In this document: positions 7,321 to 8,467 of the stretch, piece after piece | How positions within the stretch are numbered: the first letter of the stretch is position 1 | Layout of the letters: each line of letters begins with the position of its first letter | NCBI GenBank assembly: GCA_036491755.1 | Contig: DASXBJ010000067.1 | Coordinates: 1 to 8,467, forward strand | Source of the DNA: DASXBJ01 sp036491755 | GTDB taxonomy: Bacteria; Chloroflexota; Dormibacteria; Dormibacterales; Dormibacteraceae | Reading direction: 5' to 3' | DNA length: 8,467 bases | Position numbers and translations under genes: made by a program | Notes under the pieces: generated by a model | The model's database searches: none | What the model saw: the letters and a program-made list of their open reading frames with translations, nothing else | Told to the model about the DNA's origin: nothing

Positions 7321-8174
7321 CCGACCTTCACGTCGTGGCGCCTGAGTGGGTGGTAGCGCACGTCCAGGGCTGCTTCGCCCAGCGTGAAGCCCACGGTCTC
7401 GCGGGCCACGAGCAGGTAGCCGAGGCTCAGCAGCAAGAAGATCCCGGCCGCCAGCAGGACGTCGTTGAGGTCCTGGCTGGCGAAATCGCTCAACACGCTC
7501 AGGATCGCGACCACCGCGATGATGAGCGCGAAGTCGAGGGCCAGGGCCAGGGCGATGCGATACCGGGGCTGGTCGGCCGGAACGTCATCCTGGGCTCGCC
7601 GACCTGGCGCACGCCGGGCCGCAATCACCCAGACACCGGCGACGAGCAGGAGCAGCGCCAGCCTCACCCCGTAAGCCGCAAAGCGCCCCACGAATCGCTC
7701 GACCGGCACTCCGACGAAGAATCCCAGGCCGATGAAGACCAGGACCCACAGCGCGCTCGCCGGCAGCAGCCCGCTCAAGAAGCGTCGCCGGTCGAGACCC
7801 ACGGCCCCGGCCACCAGGGACGTGTAGACGCGCAAGCCGGGCAGCAGCCGCGAGGCGCCGATCTGGAGAAAGTTCGCCGCGCGAAGCCGGTCCGAGGCGC
7901 GCTCGTAGGGCCCGGCGGCGTGAAACCGCCTGGCGAGGGCCTTCACGCGCCGCGGCCCGATCGCGTGCGCCCACCAGTACCCGGTCAGCGCGCCGGCAAG
8001 GACCGCGGCGTAGGCGAGCGGGATCACCTCCCAAAACGGATTGCCTCCCGCCGCGATCAGAAGCCCTGCGCCAAGGAGGACGGCCTCGCCCGGGGCTATG
8101 GGCAGGGGCACCCCCGCCTCCTCCACGAAAAGGAGAAAGCAGATGATCGCCAGCGCGGGAATCTGGTGCAACAA
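7317..8174 (-). CDS. DedA-family membrane protein with C-terminal RDD-like domain
   Basis: This protein has 285 residues. Residues 1 to about 185 match DedA/SNARE-associated proteins: VEEAGVPLPIAPGE (17-30), GALTGYWWAHAIG (61-73) and SRLLPGLRVYTSLVAGAVG (108-126), then two hydrophobic segments. DedA proteins are linked to lipid-carrier flipping, membrane homeostasis and cationic-peptide tolerance. After a charged linker (186-203), residues 204-274 resemble an RDD domain: YRIALALALDF with Arg206 and Asp214, a second helix, then VGFTLGEAALDVRY. That C-terminal part is absent from ordinary DedA proteins. An in-frame stop at 8184-8186 leaves only two adjacent TTG codons (8174 and 8171) as starts before the conserved region. 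AAGG upstream fits 8171 better (6 bases versus 3). The N-terminus is slightly short for the family, so an upstream indel cannot be excluded. Confidence 0.88.
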   Translation of the reverse strand: MLHQIPALAIICFLLFVEEAGVPLPIAPGEAVLLGAGLLIAAGGNPFWEVIPLAYAAVLAGALTGYWWAHAIGPRRVKALARRFHAAGPYERASDRLRAANFLQIGASRLLPGLRVYTSLVAGAVGLDRRRFLSGLLPASALWVLVFIGLGFFVGVPVERFVGRFAAYGVRLALLLLVAGVWVIAARRAPGRRAQDDVPADQPRYRIALALALDFALIIAVVAILSVLSDFASQDLNDVLLAAGIFLLLSLGYLLVARETVGFTLGEAALDVRYHPLRRHDVKVG

Positions 8175-8231
8175 AGACCTTGATCATCTCTTTTCGGGAC
8201 CGCAACGCGACAATTTACTCGAGCTGGGAAC

Positions 8232-8467
8232 TCACCTTCCCCGCTTCGACCGGATGACCCTGACCTTCGATCGCAGGTTCCGGAAGTTGGGACGGAACTC
8301 TTGAGTCGACTCCTTGTCCAGGCCTCCCTGGGGGCTGAAGATGAGCAGCGAGGACCCTGGATTGAGGGCTCGAGGGTCGACGTTCCGCATCCGCGCGACG
8401 CGGTCCTTGTCGGCGTAGCCGTAAGCCTTGAACCCGTACCTCCGAGCCAGGCCGGGCAGCTCGCTGG
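8232..8467 (-). CDS. Unrecognised protein, C-terminal fragment (5' end outside window)
   Basis: On the minus strand the frame starting at 8465 is open from the window edge to a TGA at 8232-8234, giving the last 77 residues of a protein. It has no start codon near the edge, so it is easily overlooked. Coding is supported by GC-rich third positions and a protein-like composition, including RRYGFKAYGYADKDRVARM and NPGSSLLIFSPQGGLD; the other two minus frames give Arg/Ser/Pro-rich shadow sequence, and one of them hits a stop. The end is strongly basic (RSKVRVIRSKRGR). I do not recognise the family. No membrane segment is visible in this part. It lies 57 bases upstream of the DedA-like gene on the same strand and may be the first visible gene of that operon. 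Confidence 0.65.
   Translation of the reverse strand, partial: SELPGLARRYGFKAYGYADKDRVARMRNVDPRALNPGSSLLIFSPQGGLDKESTQEFRPNFRNLRSKVRVIRSKRGR

Noticed and set aside
7221..8183. A 320-codon plus-strand frame across the DedA gene
   Set aside because: Gln/Arg/Pro/His-rich shadow of the DedA-RDD gene with no domain signature.
8041..8304. An 87-codon plus-strand frame near the right edge
   Set aside because: Overlaps the DedA N-terminus and the minus-strand partial gene; no motif, and codon usage fits the minus-strand frames better.
1..8467. CRISPR arrays, insertion sequences, long repeats, rRNA
   Set aside because: Reading both strands showed no repeated spaced units, no transposase motifs and no rRNA-like segments.

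Overview
This 8,467-base window is GC-rich, gene-dense bacterial chromosome with no sign of phage, insertion sequence, CRISPR array or other mobile DNA. Codon third positions are mostly G or C. Two genes can only begin at TTG. The sensor kinase and response regulator are of a type frequent in Actinomycetota and Chloroflexota-like soil bacteria. A high-GC soil or sediment lineage (Chloroflexota, Dormibacterota or Actinomycetota) fits, but no marker gene here settles it; this is a low-confidence inference.

Plus-strand half (1-5308). The window opens inside a membrane-bound sensor histidine kinase whose 5' end lies outside. Its stop overlaps the TTG start of a NarL/LuxR-type response regulator, so the two form a two-component pair. 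A tRNA-Thr (anticodon UGU, CCA encoded) follows. Next come two genes separated by 2 bases: a DinB-like putative metalloenzyme and an M20-family metallodipeptidase resembling CNDP2. After a gap of about 200 bases with a weak promoter candidate lies a stand-alone winged-helix DNA-binding protein with a helical N-terminal half and no receiver domain.

Minus-strand half (5316-8467). The strand switches at a convergent junction of only 7 bases. Read in transcription order (right to left), the genes are: the C-terminal end of an unrecognised protein that runs out of the window, a DedA-type membrane protein with an RDD-like C-terminal domain, an AI-2E/PerM-family multi-pass membrane protein, and a DUF2461 protein. 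The gaps are 57, 37 and 41 bases, so a single transcript is likely. Two of the four are integral membrane proteins, but the sequence does not reveal a shared pathway.

I found no clear undescribed multi-gene system. The items most worth a second look are the DedA-RDD fusion, the receiver-less winged-helix protein, the DinB/dipeptidase pair as a possible thiol-peptide processing unit, the 13-codon mini-ORF that exactly bridges the DedA and AI-2E genes, and the partial minus-strand gene at the right edge.
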